A stretch of DNA of 64,000 bases from Cytophagaceae bacterium (GCA_005791165.1 SXXW01000003.1:1-64000), one strand, 5' to 3'. Positions 1 to 9,293 are shown, numbered from the stretch's first letter. Translations and numbers: made by a program. The notes: generated from the sequence alone by a model not told the origin.

Positions 1-2
1 CT

Positions 3-68
3 CCACAAGTTGTAACAATCCTAAAAGATTTAGGCGCTCGGCCCGGTGAAAATCCGGGCTTCGCTTAA
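3..68 (+). CDS. C-terminal fragment of an unidentified protein
   Basis: The third forward frame is open from the window edge and encodes 21 residues (ending KDLGARPGENPGFA) before a TAA. The residue mix looks like a real protein end, while the other two forward frames meet stops within the same stretch. The gene begins outside the window, so its family cannot be named. The following 220 bases are AT-rich and hold no gene. Confidence 0.4.
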   Translation, partial: PQVVTILKDLGARPGENPGFA

Positions 69-235
69 ACAAAACATCCCAAACATGCAAATATATAAAG
101 TACAATGATTTATCTAAAGGTAGCCTTATATTTTTTATAAGGCAAAAATTTAGCTATTCTATTAAATCATAAATTTCTTAAGCAAATAGGGCAAAACTTT
201 TTTTTCAATTATTCGTTTAAAAAGGGAGATAATAG

Positions 236-268
236 TTGTTCGACAAATTCGATAAACCATTATATTTG
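236..268 (+). promoter_or_regulatory. Bacteroidota-type promoter of the 292 gene
   Basis: A perfect TAnnTTTG -7 box (TATATTTG, 261-268) lies 23 bases before the ATG at 292. A TTG at 236-238 could serve as -33 element, but the spacer of 22 bases is a little longer than the usual 19-20. Confidence 0.45.
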
Positions 269-291
269 TCAACAAAAAATAAAATAATTAC

Positions 292-1302
292 ATGAAAATC
301 CTCCATACGCTTATTTTTTGCCTAATTACATTGATTACTTATTCGCAAAGTGATACAACAGAGACATTTGATTATAGTAATTTTGGAGATGCCGATGGAG
401 TAAAAAGGTTTTGTACAGTCAAGGTATTAAATCAGACTCCCCAACGAATTATCAGTTTTGGATTTGAAAACAACGGTCACTTTGCCATGCCAAGTGTACG
501 ATTTAATGACAAAGATTTACCAAAAACGATTCACATTGATCATGTAAATGCCATAAGAGCACAGTTAAATATCCCAGTAATTTCAACAAATAAAATTATC
601 TGGCAAATGGGACTCAATTATTGGGGAAGTAACTTCACCGTTGAAAATCCAAATATCAATGCATTTGCAAACTCTTTGTCAACAAACTCCTTAATAACCG
701 CAGGCATAAATACAACGGTTTTCAAACCATTAAACGAAAAGAATTTTATTATTTTCCAGGCAAGTTCTGATTTAAACGGATTATTTGCGGGAGCCAAGGA
801 TATTCAATCCAATGCCATTACCACGAGTGCTACACTCATCTACGGATGGAAAACATCTGAAAAAAATATGATTGGTACCGGAATTGCAAGAACCTATCGA
901 GCGGGTCAACTCATCCATGTGCCCGTTATATTTTGGAACAAAACGTTCAATGAAAAATGGGGAATGGAATTATTATTACCTGCGCGCGCTTACCTGAGGT
1001 ATAATATTTCGACTTCAAATATATTTCAAGCGGGATTTGAGTTAGAAGGTAATCAGTATTGGGCGAATATTCCTGGAGTAGAAAACGCCTATATACAGCG
1101 AGGGGAAATTAAACCTCGTATCATGTGGGACAAAAAGATTAGCGGATTTTTATGGCTTAACCTACAAGCGGGATTGCGTTACAATTACCGATTTGATTTA
1201 GCAAAGACCTACAATGCCAAAGATGACAACCAAAATTATTTTTCAAGTAATTTAGGAAATCCGTTTTTCTTTAATGTCACTTTAAACTTTGTCTCACCTT
1301 AA
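292..1302 (+). CDS. Exported outer-membrane beta-barrel-like protein (DUF6268-like)
   Basis: The 336-residue product starts with a signal peptide (MKILHTLIFCLITLITYS, cut near residue 19). The rest alternates polar and aromatic residues in short strands, and the last strand (FFFNVTLNF) has the aromatic-rich end usual for outer-membrane barrels. It resembles the DUF6268 family of Bacteroidota, which has no known function; this match is from general appearance only. It is alone on its strand, with its own promoter, and ends three bases from the convergent DUF2147 gene. A role as a small porin or surface barrel is an inference. Confidence 0.6.
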   Translation: MKILHTLIFCLITLITYSQSDTTETFDYSNFGDADGVKRFCTVKVLNQTPQRIISFGFENNGHFAMPSVRFNDKDLPKTIHIDHVNAIRAQLNIPVISTNKIIWQMGLNYWGSNFTVENPNINAFANSLSTNSLITAGINTTVFKPLNEKNFIIFQASSDLNGLFAGAKDIQSNAITTSATLIYGWKTSEKNMIGTGIARTYRAGQLIHVPVIFWNKTFNEKWGMELLLPARAYLRYNISTSNIFQAGFELEGNQYWANIPGVENAYIQRGEIKPRIMWDKKISGFLWLNLQAGLRYNYRFDLAKTYNAKDDNQNYFSSNLGNPFFFNVTLNFVSP

Positions 1303-1305
1303 GCG

Positions 1306-1767
1306 CTACTTGGCTTGTTGACGAGTCCAGTTGTCCGTTCTACCAATTAAAGAAACTCCGATGTACCCTCGAACCTCTAGGGAGTTGGGAGATGTTAGTT
1401 TAATTGTACATGAATAGGTATTCCCATTTTTGGGATCGTAAATATTTCCATCATCCCAGGTATTATTATCCTTATACAAAAATCCCCAAATGTTAATAAG
1501 TCCGAGAACTGCTCTCTTTCTAGATGCCTCATCGGGATGATTTTTGTCTACCTTGGGTTTGCCTGTCTCAGGATCAATTGGTTCCTTTAACCAAACAACC
1601 TTGCCTTGGTATTTATCTCCATTCTTATAGATACGAACCATAGCAGTACCCTCACCCGTTTTCCAAACCCCCACTATATCATCAGGATTATTGAGATTTG
1701 ATGCAAAAGCTGAGTTAGCTAAAAGTAAAACAGATACAATCAATGAATGTATAATTGAATTTTTCAT
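1306..1767 (-). CDS. Exported DUF2147 family protein
   Basis: The product has 153 residues. Residues 1-22 form a signal peptide ending at SAFA. The DUF2147 domain follows (about 30-150): IVGVWKTGEG at its start, YQGKVVWLKEP, the GL.NIWGF segment, and NGNTYSCTIKL leading to LEVRGYIG. The family is periplasmic and usually a single small lipocalin-like beta domain without known activity. The gene stands alone, convergent with the barrel-protein gene. A -7-like box on the minus strand (TATATTTG, at 1801-1808) lies about 33 bases upstream of the ATG. Confidence 0.85.
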   Translation of the reverse strand: MKNSIIHSLIVSVLLLANSAFASNLNNPDDIVGVWKTGEGTAMVRIYKNGDKYQGKVVWLKEPIDPETGKPKVDKNHPDEASRKRAVLGLINIWGFLYKDNNTWDDGNIYDPKNGNTYSCTIKLTSPNSLEVRGYIGVSLIGRTDNWTRQQAK

Positions 1768-1800
1768 GGTAAGTTTTTTTAATATTTAAAATAATATAAA

Positions 1801-1808
1801 CAAATATA
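1801..1808 (-). promoter_or_regulatory. -7 box upstream of the DUF2147 gene
   Basis: Read on the minus strand this is TATATTTG, a full match to the TAnnTTTG -7 consensus of Bacteroidota. No clear TTG is seen 19-20 bases upstream of it, so the assignment rests on one box and its distance from the ATG. Confidence 0.35.
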
Positions 1809-1939
1809 TAATACGCTTTTATAAATAAAAATAAGGCCCTAACTAATTGGTATTATTTATAATAAAAAACCTTTTTTGAATTCATGTTTTAAACCCAAAT
1901 TCATATTTATTTTATAAATTGGGGCCTAAATATTAAACC

Positions 1940-3331
1940 ATGACATTCAAACCAACCTCATTATTTCTTTTTGGAATTTTATTAAGCTTTTGCAGCATCG
2001 CACAAGATTATCCAACAGATTATTTAAGCGCATCTTTTCATGCAGATCGACGAGCCGCTGTAAAAAAGCAATTATCGGACAAGGGAGTAGGCATCTTTTT
2101 TGCTGGACAAACGCGTCAGCGGAGCAATGATACCGATTTTCCATATGCACAAAACAAAAATTTCTATTATTTAACTGGACTAGATGAGCCAAATGCTGTT
2201 TTATTTTTATTCAAACAACCTGTAAGCCTCTTAGGTAAAACAGGAACTGAATTTATATTTGTCCAAAACCGAGATCCTTTCAAAGAATTGTGGACTGGAA
2301 AAATCTTGGGTGTTGATGGATTTAGGGCGAAAAGTAATATGGAAAACATATTCATCAATGAGGAATTCAAAGCTAGCACACTCCCTATGGCTAGCATTGA
2401 CTCGGTATTTAGCCTATTTCGCACGGAAGGAATTTTCAATAAATACAAAGCAAAGGAAGATGCACTTTCACGTATGGCAGGAACCGTTGACAGCCTAATC
2501 GCAACCTCTAAAAAACCTGTAGCAACGCGTTCTACCTTAAACATTATGCGAAACTTAAGAGGAATCAAAACAGCTGAGGAAATCACATTAATCAAAAAAG
2601 CAGCTTCAATCAGTGCATTGGGACATAATGATGTCATGCGTTCTATAAAACCTGGTATGAAGGAATTCCAAGCACAAGCCATTATGGAATATCATTTTAA
2701 AAATAATGGTTCTGAATTTCCAGGCTATGGCAGTATTAATGGATCAGCCGAAAACGCATGTGTGCTCCATTATGTAACAAATTTGAAAACAATCAAAAAT
2801 GGTGATTTACTTTTAAGTGACTGTGCTGCTGAATACCACGGGTATACAGCAGATGTAACAAGAACTATTCCGGCTAATGGAAAATTCACTGAGGCTCAAA
2901 AAACACTATATGAGATTGTATTAGCTGCCCAAGATGCGGGAATCGCCGCATGCCAAGCAGGTGCTCCTATGGCCAATGTAGATGCTGCCTCACGCGCAGT
3001 TGTTTATGCCGAATTAATTAAATTAGGCATCGCCAAAAATAATATGGAAGCTAGAACTTATTTTCCCCATGGAACTTCCCATCATTTAGGATTAGATGTT
3101 CATGATTTAGGACCGAGCACACTTCTACCAGGTGTTGTCATCACCGTTGAGCCAGGAATTTATATTCCTGCAGGCAGTAAATGTGATAAAAAATGGTGGA
3201 ACATTGGTATTCGAATTGAGGACGATATTTTAATTACAGAAAAAGGCCCAGAGAACTTATCTGCTGGTTCACCTAGAAAAGTGGCCGATATCGAGAAGAT
3301 GGCTAAACAGAAAAGAGTTATTCAAAATTAA
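1940..3331 (+). CDS. Exported Xaa-Pro aminopeptidase (M24B)
   Basis: This 463-residue enzyme should remove an N-terminal residue preceding proline. A signal peptide (residues 1-21, ending CSIAQ) places it in the periplasm or outside. An AMP_N domain (about 30-175, with FPYAQNKNFYYLTG) precedes the pita-bread M24 domain (about 205-450). The five metal ligands are visible: D294 and D305 (DCAAEYHGYTAD), H381 in HGTSHHLG, E404 in TVEPG and E427 in IRIED. The length fits PepP-type enzymes, but E. coli PepP is cytoplasmic. The gene is monocistronic and ends in a strong bidirectional hairpin. Confidence 0.92.
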   Translation: MTFKPTSLFLFGILLSFCSIAQDYPTDYLSASFHADRRAAVKKQLSDKGVGIFFAGQTRQRSNDTDFPYAQNKNFYYLTGLDEPNAVLFLFKQPVSLLGKTGTEFIFVQNRDPFKELWTGKILGVDGFRAKSNMENIFINEEFKASTLPMASIDSVFSLFRTEGIFNKYKAKEDALSRMAGTVDSLIATSKKPVATRSTLNIMRNLRGIKTAEEITLIKKAASISALGHNDVMRSIKPGMKEFQAQAIMEYHFKNNGSEFPGYGSINGSAENACVLHYVTNLKTIKNGDLLLSDCAAEYHGYTADVTRTIPANGKFTEAQKTLYEIVLAAQDAGIAACQAGAPMANVDAASRAVVYAELIKLGIAKNNMEARTYFPHGTSHHLGLDVHDLGPSTLLPGVVITVEPGIYIPAGSKCDKKWWNIGIRIEDDILITEKGPENLSAGSPRKVADIEKMAKQKRVIQN

Positions 3332-3348
3332 ATAATTACTATACCTAT

Positions 3349-3378
3349 AAAAAATGGCCTTTCACGAGGCCATTTTTT
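3349..3378. terminator. Bidirectional intrinsic terminator
   Basis: A 12-bp perfect stem (AAAAAATGGCCT pairing with AGGCCATTTTTT) closes a six-base loop. The A-run and T-run on either side let it act in both directions, serving the aminopeptidase gene and the convergent sulfatase operon; it overlaps the first base pairs of the sulfatase stop. Confidence 0.9.
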
Positions 3379-4873
3379 ATTTATTCATTTCTGATTCCAA
3401 TAACGCTTTTAACTCATTTAACTTTTCTTTTTGAAGAGGTGCTAAATTATTTTTTTCATCCGGATCAGTTTTCAGATTATATAGTTGGTCTACCGAATCA
3501 TTTCCCAGTTCAATATTAACCTGTGGATTTAATCTAGCTCCTTTCCCACTTTTTATGAATTTCCAATCCCCTATTTTAATCGCTAAGGTTCCCGCTTGTT
3601 CAATGATATATTCGCGCCCGATCTTATCTTTTCCCAACCATGCATTCAAATTAGCTTTGGAGTCTTTGGCAGAATTCTCGTTATATTCAGTACCCAGCAA
3701 TTGATTCATCGTAGCTAAAAAATCAATCTGAGAAATCAAAGCATTTGACTTACCCGCAGGAACATTCTTAGGCCATTTAACAATGAATGGTACTCTTGTG
3801 CCAGCTTCAAAAGAACTATATTTTCCTCCCCTTAAAATTCCAGTAGGTTGGTGCAATCCTAAATTCTCCTTGGAACCGTCGATATATCCATCATCCACTA
3901 CGGGACCATTATCGCTTGTCAAAATAACTAATGTATTGGATGTTAAACGTAAAGAATCAAGCGTTTTCATCAATTGACCCACCGAGTCGTCCAATTGCAA
4001 TAAAGCATCTCCCCTATTGCCAAAACCACTTTTTCCCAAAAACCTTGAATGTGGAATTCTGGGTACATGAATATCATGTGTAGCAAAGTATAAAAAGAAA
4101 GGACTTTTTTGATTACGAATCATGAAGGACTTCGCTTTATTAGCCAATGTTTGGGCCATGTCTTCATCATCCCATAAAGCCTGCTTTCCGCCCACCATAA
4201 AGCCAATTCTGCCTACTCCATTGACAATCGTATTATCATGTCCATGGGAATGTTTCATCTTTAAAAGCTCCGGATTTTCCTTGCCTGTCGGCATACTACC
4301 AATTTTTTTAAGGTAATTCACCTCAATGGGATCTTTTGTATCCAAGTTGCGAACATGGTCATTTTCAATATAAACACAGGGAACTCGGTCACCCGTAGCA
4401 GGCAAAATAAACGCCTCCTTAAAACCGATATCTAAGGGGCCATGTTCGATTTTTCCATTCCAATTGGGTCCACCCAATGGCCCCAAACCCAAATGCCATT
4501 TACCAATAACCACTGTATTATAACCCGCTTTTGAAAAAATAGTCGCAACGGTTTGTTGGCCCGCGGGAATTAACGCCGAGGCATCTCCAGTCGCCACTCC
4601 CGTATCTTTTCTGCGAAAAGCATATTCCCCCTTTAGCAATGAATAACGAGAGGGGGTGCAAGTTGCAGATGTTGTATGTGCCTGTGTAAACAATAGCCCT
4701 TTTCGAGCTAATTGATCTATATTGGGCGTTTTAATCGTCTTAGATCCATAGCAACTTAAATCACCAAAACCTAAATCGTCCACATAAATTACGATTACAT
4801 TGGGTTTCTGGCCAAATGTAAAAAACGAAATACAAACCAAAAGAATTACTTTAATACAAGATAAAAACTTCAT
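3377..4873 (-). CDS. Exported sulfatase (alkaline-phosphatase superfamily)
   Basis: The 498-residue product has a signal peptide (1-21) and a complete sulfatase domain. NVIVIYVDDLGFGDLSCYG gives the first metal ligands. C72 in CTPSR is the cysteine that a sulfatase-maturing enzyme converts to formylglycine; the PxR context is intact. VVIGKWHLG and LVILTSDNGP supply further active-site and metal residues. It should cleave sulfate esters from a glycan in the periplasm or at the surface. It is the last gene of an operon with GH105 (14 bases upstream) and rhaM, so its substrate is probably a sulfated rhamnose- or uronate-rich polymer. The maturation enzyme is not encoded here. Confidence 0.9.
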   Translation of the reverse strand: MKFLSCIKVILLVCISFFTFGQKPNVIVIYVDDLGFGDLSCYGSKTIKTPNIDQLARKGLLFTQAHTTSATCTPSRYSLLKGEYAFRRKDTGVATGDASALIPAGQQTVATIFSKAGYNTVVIGKWHLGLGPLGGPNWNGKIEHGPLDIGFKEAFILPATGDRVPCVYIENDHVRNLDTKDPIEVNYLKKIGSMPTGKENPELLKMKHSHGHDNTIVNGVGRIGFMVGGKQALWDDEDMAQTLANKAKSFMIRNQKSPFFLYFATHDIHVPRIPHSRFLGKSGFGNRGDALLQLDDSVGQLMKTLDSLRLTSNTLVILTSDNGPVVDDGYIDGSKENLGLHQPTGILRGGKYSSFEAGTRVPFIVKWPKNVPAGKSNALISQIDFLATMNQLLGTEYNENSAKDSKANLNAWLGKDKIGREYIIEQAGTLAIKIGDWKFIKSGKGARLNPQVNIELGNDSVDQLYNLKTDPDEKNNLAPLQKEKLNELKALLESEMNK

Positions 4874-4887
4874 AAAACTTTAGATTT

Positions 4888-6003
4888 TTATTTTAAATAT
4901 TTAATAAATTCCACCCCGGCTAATAAAAAACAACCTGTCCCGAAATCTTCAAAGTCGGGCACACGGGTAAATGACACAGGCTGAGATTCTTTAGGCTCCT
5001 TTCCAGTTCCTTGTACATTTCCTAAAAAACCATTGGGATGGACGCAGGTTGACAAAGCGTCCCAACCTGATAAAATAGCTTGATTAAATTTCTTTTTGGG
5101 CAATAATTTATTTCGAACTCCCCAAGACATCCCATACACAAACAAGGAAGTCCCAGTTGCTTCAGGACCACCAAAGTGCGTTGGATCCTTTAAGCTTACA
5201 TTCCAAAAGCCATCTTTCCGTTGTAAAGGCAAAAGTGCATTAGCTAATGAAATAAAATCTTGTTCATACTCAGCCCGATGAGGAGCGTTTTTGGGCATTA
5301 ATTCCAACGTTCTTACTAAAGCCGCAAAAACCCATCCATTTCCACGTGACCAATAACAATTCTCTCCATTCGGTTCTTTATAGGGAGGAACAAAATCCTT
5401 GTCGCGCCACCATAAGCCTGCATTTCTATCATACAATCCCGAACCACCATGTTTGTATTTCGTAAATGCATATAAATCATACATTTTTTCAAAATAGCGA
5501 TTGTCAGAAAATCGTACACCCAAGCGCGTAAAAACTGGCATACTCATTTGCAAACAATCTACCCAGGACCAATCATCCGCTTTGGCTGAATTAACCATTA
5601 AATCCACATTGGCCTTTAAAGGCAAGATTCGCAAAGAGTCTCCTTGAAAATCAAATAAGTCCAGGTAAATCTGTCCGCAAGCTTGATTATCTGCATTACG
5701 TGTTTTAATCCCATCACGTAGATTCCATTGATGAAAATTCGCCCAGTCCAACATATATTTCATGTCAGCAGCTTTGGGATCAATCTTGTATAATTCCATC
5801 AGCCCCTCATAATATACAGCGCGGGTCCAAATATTAGATGGCCGAATGCGGTCTGGCCGAGGAATAGGAGCTGAAACATCAGGCCATTTTTGTTGGAAAT
5901 AAGCTTTTGCTACATGTAATTTCGCCAAAACTTCTGTGGTTTTTGGCTTAGAAACTCCATGAAAACTTATTGCTAATACAATTAAGAGGATAAGTTTTTT
6001 CAT
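4888..6003 (-). CDS. GH105 unsaturated rhamnogalacturonyl/uronyl hydrolase
   Basis: The product has 371 residues: a signal peptide (1-18) and then a single (alpha/alpha)6-barrel GH105 domain like YteR and YesR. The enzyme hydrates the unsaturated uronic sugar left at the non-reducing end by polysaccharide lyases and releases it. D149 in the WVDCLQM segment aligns with the catalytic Asp, and the SRGNGW motif near residue 215 lines the sugar pocket. Its ATG lies one base from the rhaM stop, which indicates cotranscription. With rhaM beside it, a rhamnose-linked uronate such as rhamnogalacturonan or ulvan fragments is the likely substrate. Confidence 0.9.
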   Translation of the reverse strand: MKKLILLIVLAISFHGVSKPKTTEVLAKLHVAKAYFQQKWPDVSAPIPRPDRIRPSNIWTRAVYYEGLMELYKIDPKAADMKYMLDWANFHQWNLRDGIKTRNADNQACGQIYLDLFDFQGDSLRILPLKANVDLMVNSAKADDWSWVDCLQMSMPVFTRLGVRFSDNRYFEKMYDLYAFTKYKHGGSGLYDRNAGLWWRDKDFVPPYKEPNGENCYWSRGNGWVFAALVRTLELMPKNAPHRAEYEQDFISLANALLPLQRKDGFWNVSLKDPTHFGGPEATGTSLFVYGMSWGVRNKLLPKKKFNQAILSGWDALSTCVHPNGFLGNVQGTGKEPKESQPVSFTRVPDFEDFGTGCFLLAGVEFIKYLK

Positions 6004-6004
6004 G

Positions 6005-6319
6005 TTAAGCCAGATAAAAAACAGAAGGCAAATTGAAAGACACTGGGGAATTATCTGGATTGGCTTTCATAATATCCCCCATAAATGCCCACCATTTTTG
6101 CATGATTGACCTTGAAGGTAATCCATCCAATAAACGTAGATCTTCAGCTTCTAGATAGGCAAACAAGGTCAGCGTCTCTTCATCCAAAAAAATGGAATAG
6201 TTTTGAATACCAACTTCCTTCAAAAGCTCGCTCAATTCTGGCCAAATTTCATCATGGCGTTTTTTATATTCTGCCTCAAAACCAGGCAATAAAAACATTT
6301 TAAATGCTTTACGTTCCAT
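6005..6319 (-). CDS. rhaM: L-rhamnose mutarotase
   Basis: This 104-residue cytoplasmic protein interconverts the anomers of L-rhamnose. Y18 and H22 (in EYKKRHDEIWPEL) match the catalytic Tyr/His pair of E. coli RhaM, and the paired tryptophans W76-W77 (MQKWW) line the pocket. The length is normal. It is the first gene of the operon rhaM-GH105-sulfatase. The upstream threonine aldolase gene ends only 9 bases before the rhaM ATG, so rhaM may also be read from an upstream promoter. No rhamnose isomerase, kinase or aldolase is present in the window. Confidence 0.93.
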   Translation of the reverse strand: MERKAFKMFLLPGFEAEYKKRHDEIWPELSELLKEVGIQNYSIFLDEETLTLFAYLEAEDLRLLDGLPSRSIMQKWWAFMGDIMKANPDNSPVSFNLPSVFYLA

Positions 6320-6328
6320 ATATATATA

Positions 6329-7339
6329 TTATTGCTTTATAATTTTTATGAATTTAGACAATGCCTCATCATCAAAATTCAAATGGGTGACAAATCGAAT
6401 ATATTGAGGACCAAACGGCGCACATTTAATGCCCAAGGAATCTAATTCAGCAACTTTATTGGAAGCCTTTATATCATTCTTTAATTTAATTATAACAATG
6501 TTCGTGGTCACAGGCATTACTTCTGACACCCAAGATAAATTTTCACAAGCTAATCCTATTTGCTTTGCACGTGCATGATCTTCCTTTAATCTTTCAACCT
6601 GATAATCTAATGCATATATTCCCGCAGCGGCCAGCAATCCTGCTTGGCGCCAACCGCCTCCCAATCTCTTTCTAATTCTTCGCGCTTTTTTGATAAAATC
6701 GTTGGAGCCCAACAAGACAGAACCGACAGGAGCGCCCAAACCTTTGGAAAGACAGACAGATATAGAATCAAACCATTGGCCAAATTGCATAGGGCTTTGT
6801 CCACTCGCAGCCATAGCATTAAAAATACGAGCACCGTCCAAGTGCAAAGGAATCGAAGCATTTTGACAAAAATCAGCTATTTCCTGAATCGATTCTGAGG
6901 TATAAATACTTCCTCCTCCCTTATTCACTGTATTTTCTAAACTGACTAATTTACTCTCACAGGCATGAATGTCATCAGGTGAAATGGCATTTGCAATTTG
7001 ATCTTTAGACAATCGGCCCAAATCCCCCTTTAATAATTTAACCGAGGCGCCAGCATTAGCCATAATCCCTCCCCCTTCATATAAATAGATATGCGACAGC
7101 TCATCACAGATAACCTCTTGGCCTTTAGCCACATGTGCAGAAATTGCTATTTGATTAGTCATGGTACCGGAGGGACAGAATAATGCATTTTCCATTCCAA
7201 ACAATTCAGCTACTTTAACTTGCAAATTATTAACCGTAGGATCCTCCCCAAAAACATCATCACCCAAAGGTGCCGAAAACATCGCATCGCGCATTCCTGC
7301 AGTAGGTAAGGTAAACGTATCACTCCTAAGTTCAATCAT
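6329..7339 (-). CDS. ltaE: Low-specificity L-threonine aldolase
   Basis: The product has 336 residues and is a PLP enzyme of fold type I that splits threonine or allo-threonine into glycine and acetaldehyde. The start (IELRSDTFTLP) and GDDVFGEDP are hallmarks of the family. LHLDGARIFNA holds the Asp that contacts the PLP ring, and K199 in LSKGLGAPVGS is the Schiff-base lysine. Its ATG overlaps the end of the upstream DUF4105 gene by 8 bases, so the two are probably translated in a coupled way. Confidence 0.93.
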   Translation of the reverse strand: MIELRSDTFTLPTAGMRDAMFSAPLGDDVFGEDPTVNNLQVKVAELFGMENALFCPSGTMTNQIAISAHVAKGQEVICDELSHIYLYEGGGIMANAGASVKLLKGDLGRLSKDQIANAISPDDIHACESKLVSLENTVNKGGGSIYTSESIQEIADFCQNASIPLHLDGARIFNAMAASGQSPMQFGQWFDSISVCLSKGLGAPVGSVLLGSNDFIKKARRIRKRLGGGWRQAGLLAAAGIYALDYQVERLKEDHARAKQIGLACENLSWVSEVMPVTTNIVIIKLKNDIKASNKVAELDSLGIKCAPFGPQYIRFVTHLNFDDEALSKFIKIIKQ

Positions 7340-8486
7340 GGGAATTTTTAATAAAATGAGATAAGAAAAATAATCGAGTCATGGGGATCAATCCTACCAA
7401 AGCAATCCATGGAAAGTAAAATAGCGTCCAAATAATTCCAATCATAGTTAATACAAAGGCAATTCGGCAATATAAGGTCCACCAGTCAGCCCTGTTTGTA
7501 CGCGCAAACCAAATAACCGCTGGGAAATTCATTGGAAATAACAACAAGGAACTAGGATTATATGCCATTACTTCGTGATCTGTGCCAACAGCCAAAAAGA
7601 ATATAAACCAAGCTAAAATTCCCAAAAGCGAAAATAAAATGACATCAAAAATGAAGATTTCAACTTTTCGTTTTTTGAATGAGATGAAAGCAATCAACAA
7701 ATTAATCAACACCAATAAAGGAATGGGACCAAACCATTCATAATTTTCTGGCTCTGTTGGTTTTGACACAAATACATCGAAAGGGGCATCTGCTAATTTT
7801 TGACCATTCACCTCAGCTTGTTGGACCGAAAGATTTAAATTATCGGGTAAATAACATGATTCAGACGCATTGGCAAGGTGATTAGCGGGCACCCCTAAAG
7901 CTAAATTCATCCCAAACGTAACCCATGAATTCGTTTTCAAATAGTCGTTCATCCAATCACGATATGATTTACCTTCTAGACTCTTATAATTCTTCCAATT
8001 AAATGCGCCAGGAGCAGCCTTTTCAATCATATCTCTGAGCCTTGTGGAACAATTGTCATAAAAGAATTTGTACTGATAGTTTTTATTTTCAGGTAATAAA
8101 TTGATTTCTAAGGCTGTGAAAATCTGCATTTTCTGCGGGTCGGTCAATTTCAAATTTTGAATCTGAATGCCTCTTTTTTCAATTTCAGAATAATAGTACA
8201 CTAAATCATTCATGGAATTGTATGAAATCGAATATGGTAGCGTTCCTTTTAAAAATTTGAAGTAAAAATTATCCGTATTAAAATCAAAAGTTCCATAACT
8301 GTATGCCCGATCAATCCCTTGATCTGGATCATTCACCCAAATAACAGCATGACCAAAAGCCGCATGAAGCTCTTTTCCAGGGGCAAAAGTAACTAAAGAG
8401 ACCTGCGCGCGAGGGCTTAGTGTGGGAATAACGGCTGTTCCAATGAACGGTAAATACAGAAAAAGGTATAAATAAAATTTCTTCAT
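7332..8486 (-). CDS. DUF4105 (Lnb N-terminal-like) membrane protein
   Basis: The 384-residue product has a signal-anchor-like N-terminus, a periplasmic DUF4105 domain (about 28-240) and a C-terminal part with four or five hydrophobic helices (about 250-380). The DUF4105 domain shows HAAFGHAVIWV, YSYGTFDFNT and FFYDNCSTRLRD; the conserved His and Cys recall papain-like lacto-N-biosidase Lnb. It is common in Bacteroidota and without an assigned substrate. Its ATG shares one base with the rsmI stop (TAATG), which points to translational coupling with rsmI upstream and ltaE downstream. Confidence 0.85.
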   Translation of the reverse strand: MKKFYLYLFLYLPFIGTAVIPTLSPRAQVSLVTFAPGKELHAAFGHAVIWVNDPDQGIDRAYSYGTFDFNTDNFYFKFLKGTLPYSISYNSMNDLVYYYSEIEKRGIQIQNLKLTDPQKMQIFTALEINLLPENKNYQYKFFYDNCSTRLRDMIEKAAPGAFNWKNYKSLEGKSYRDWMNDYLKTNSWVTFGMNLALGVPANHLANASESCYLPDNLNLSVQQAEVNGQKLADAPFDVFVSKPTEPENYEWFGPIPLLVLINLLIAFISFKKRKVEIFIFDVILFSLLGILAWFIFFLAVGTDHEVMAYNPSSLLLFPMNFPAVIWFARTNRADWWTLYCRIAFVLTMIGIIWTLFYFPWIALVGLIPMTRLFFLSHFIKNSHD

Positions 8487-9157
8487 TATTTTCCGGCAAT
8501 GACAATAACTATTTCCCCTCTAATTTTATCAGGATTTTGATCAAAATAGGTTAAAACTTCTTTAGCACTCCCTCGCACCATTTGTTCATGCATTTTACTT
8601 AATTCGCGTGCCACCATTATTGGCCTATCGGGCCCAACAAACTCAATAATCTGCTCTAAAGCTTTATGCAAACGATGGGGAGATTCATATAAAACTGTCG
8701 TTCTTTCTTCTTCTGCTATGGCTTTCCAACGGGTTTGTCTGCCTTTTTTATGAGGCAAAAAACCTTCAAAAACAAAACGATCTAAAGGAAATCCTGAATT
8801 TACCAATGCGGGAATAAGCGCCGTGGCACCGGGTAACGTTTCTACATCAATACCCTGCTCTATACATGTTTTGACTAATAAAAAACCAGGATCTGAAATT
8901 CCTGGAGTGCCGGCATCTGAAATTAAACCCACTACCTTACCTTCTTTTAACAACTTAATGACTCCAGCTACACCCACATGTTCGTTGTGCGCATGGTGCG
9001 CGAAAAGAGGTTTGGAAATATCTAAATGTTTAAGGAGTTGGCCCGATGTCCGCGTATCCTCTGCAAAAATAACATCCACCTCTTTTAAAACTCGGATAGA
9101 CCGTAAAGTCATATCTTCTAAGTTGCCTATGGGAGTGGGAATCAAGTATAATTTCAT
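8486..9157 (-). CDS. rsmI: 16S rRNA (cytidine-1402 2'-O)-methyltransferase
   Basis: The 223-residue product methylates the 2'-O of C1402 in the ribosomal P site using S-adenosylmethionine. It is a tetrapyrrole-methylase-fold protein: LIPTPIGNLEDMTLR at the start, FAEDTRTSGQLL, and the SDAGTPGISDPG loop that binds the methyl donor. The family is usually 270-290 residues; this protein lacks the C-terminal extension found in E. coli, as is common in Bacteroidota. It is the first gene of the rsmI-DUF4105-ltaE run. Confidence 0.93.
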   Translation of the reverse strand: MKLYLIPTPIGNLEDMTLRSIRVLKEVDVIFAEDTRTSGQLLKHLDISKPLFAHHAHNEHVGVAGVIKLLKEGKVVGLISDAGTPGISDPGFLLVKTCIEQGIDVETLPGATALIPALVNSGFPLDRFVFEGFLPHKKGRQTRWKAIAEEERTTVLYESPHRLHKALEQIIEFVGPDRPIMVARELSKMHEQMVRGSAKEVLTYFDQNPDKIRGEIVIVIAGK

Positions 9158-9260
9158 ATTCGAAATTTAACCAAAAATGATTGAAATTATTTCATCGACA
9201 TTAAAAGCTTTTTAAAAGCGGTAACAGAAATTACAAGCATAGGAATAAAGGATATAAACA

Positions 9261-9288
9261 AAAAAGGGCCTGCATAAATGCAAGCCCT
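9261..9288 (-). terminator. Intrinsic terminator after tRNA-Ser
   Basis: On the minus strand an 11-bp stem with one mismatch (AGGGCTTGCAT against ATGCAGGCCCT, two-base loop) is followed by a run of T. It sits just past the 3' end of the tRNA and separates it from rsmI. Confidence 0.8.
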
Positions 9289-9293
9289 AAGCG

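Noticed and set aside
2167-2682. A 171-codon minus-strand frame
   Set aside because: It is antisense to the Xaa-Pro aminopeptidase M24 domain and shows no family pattern.
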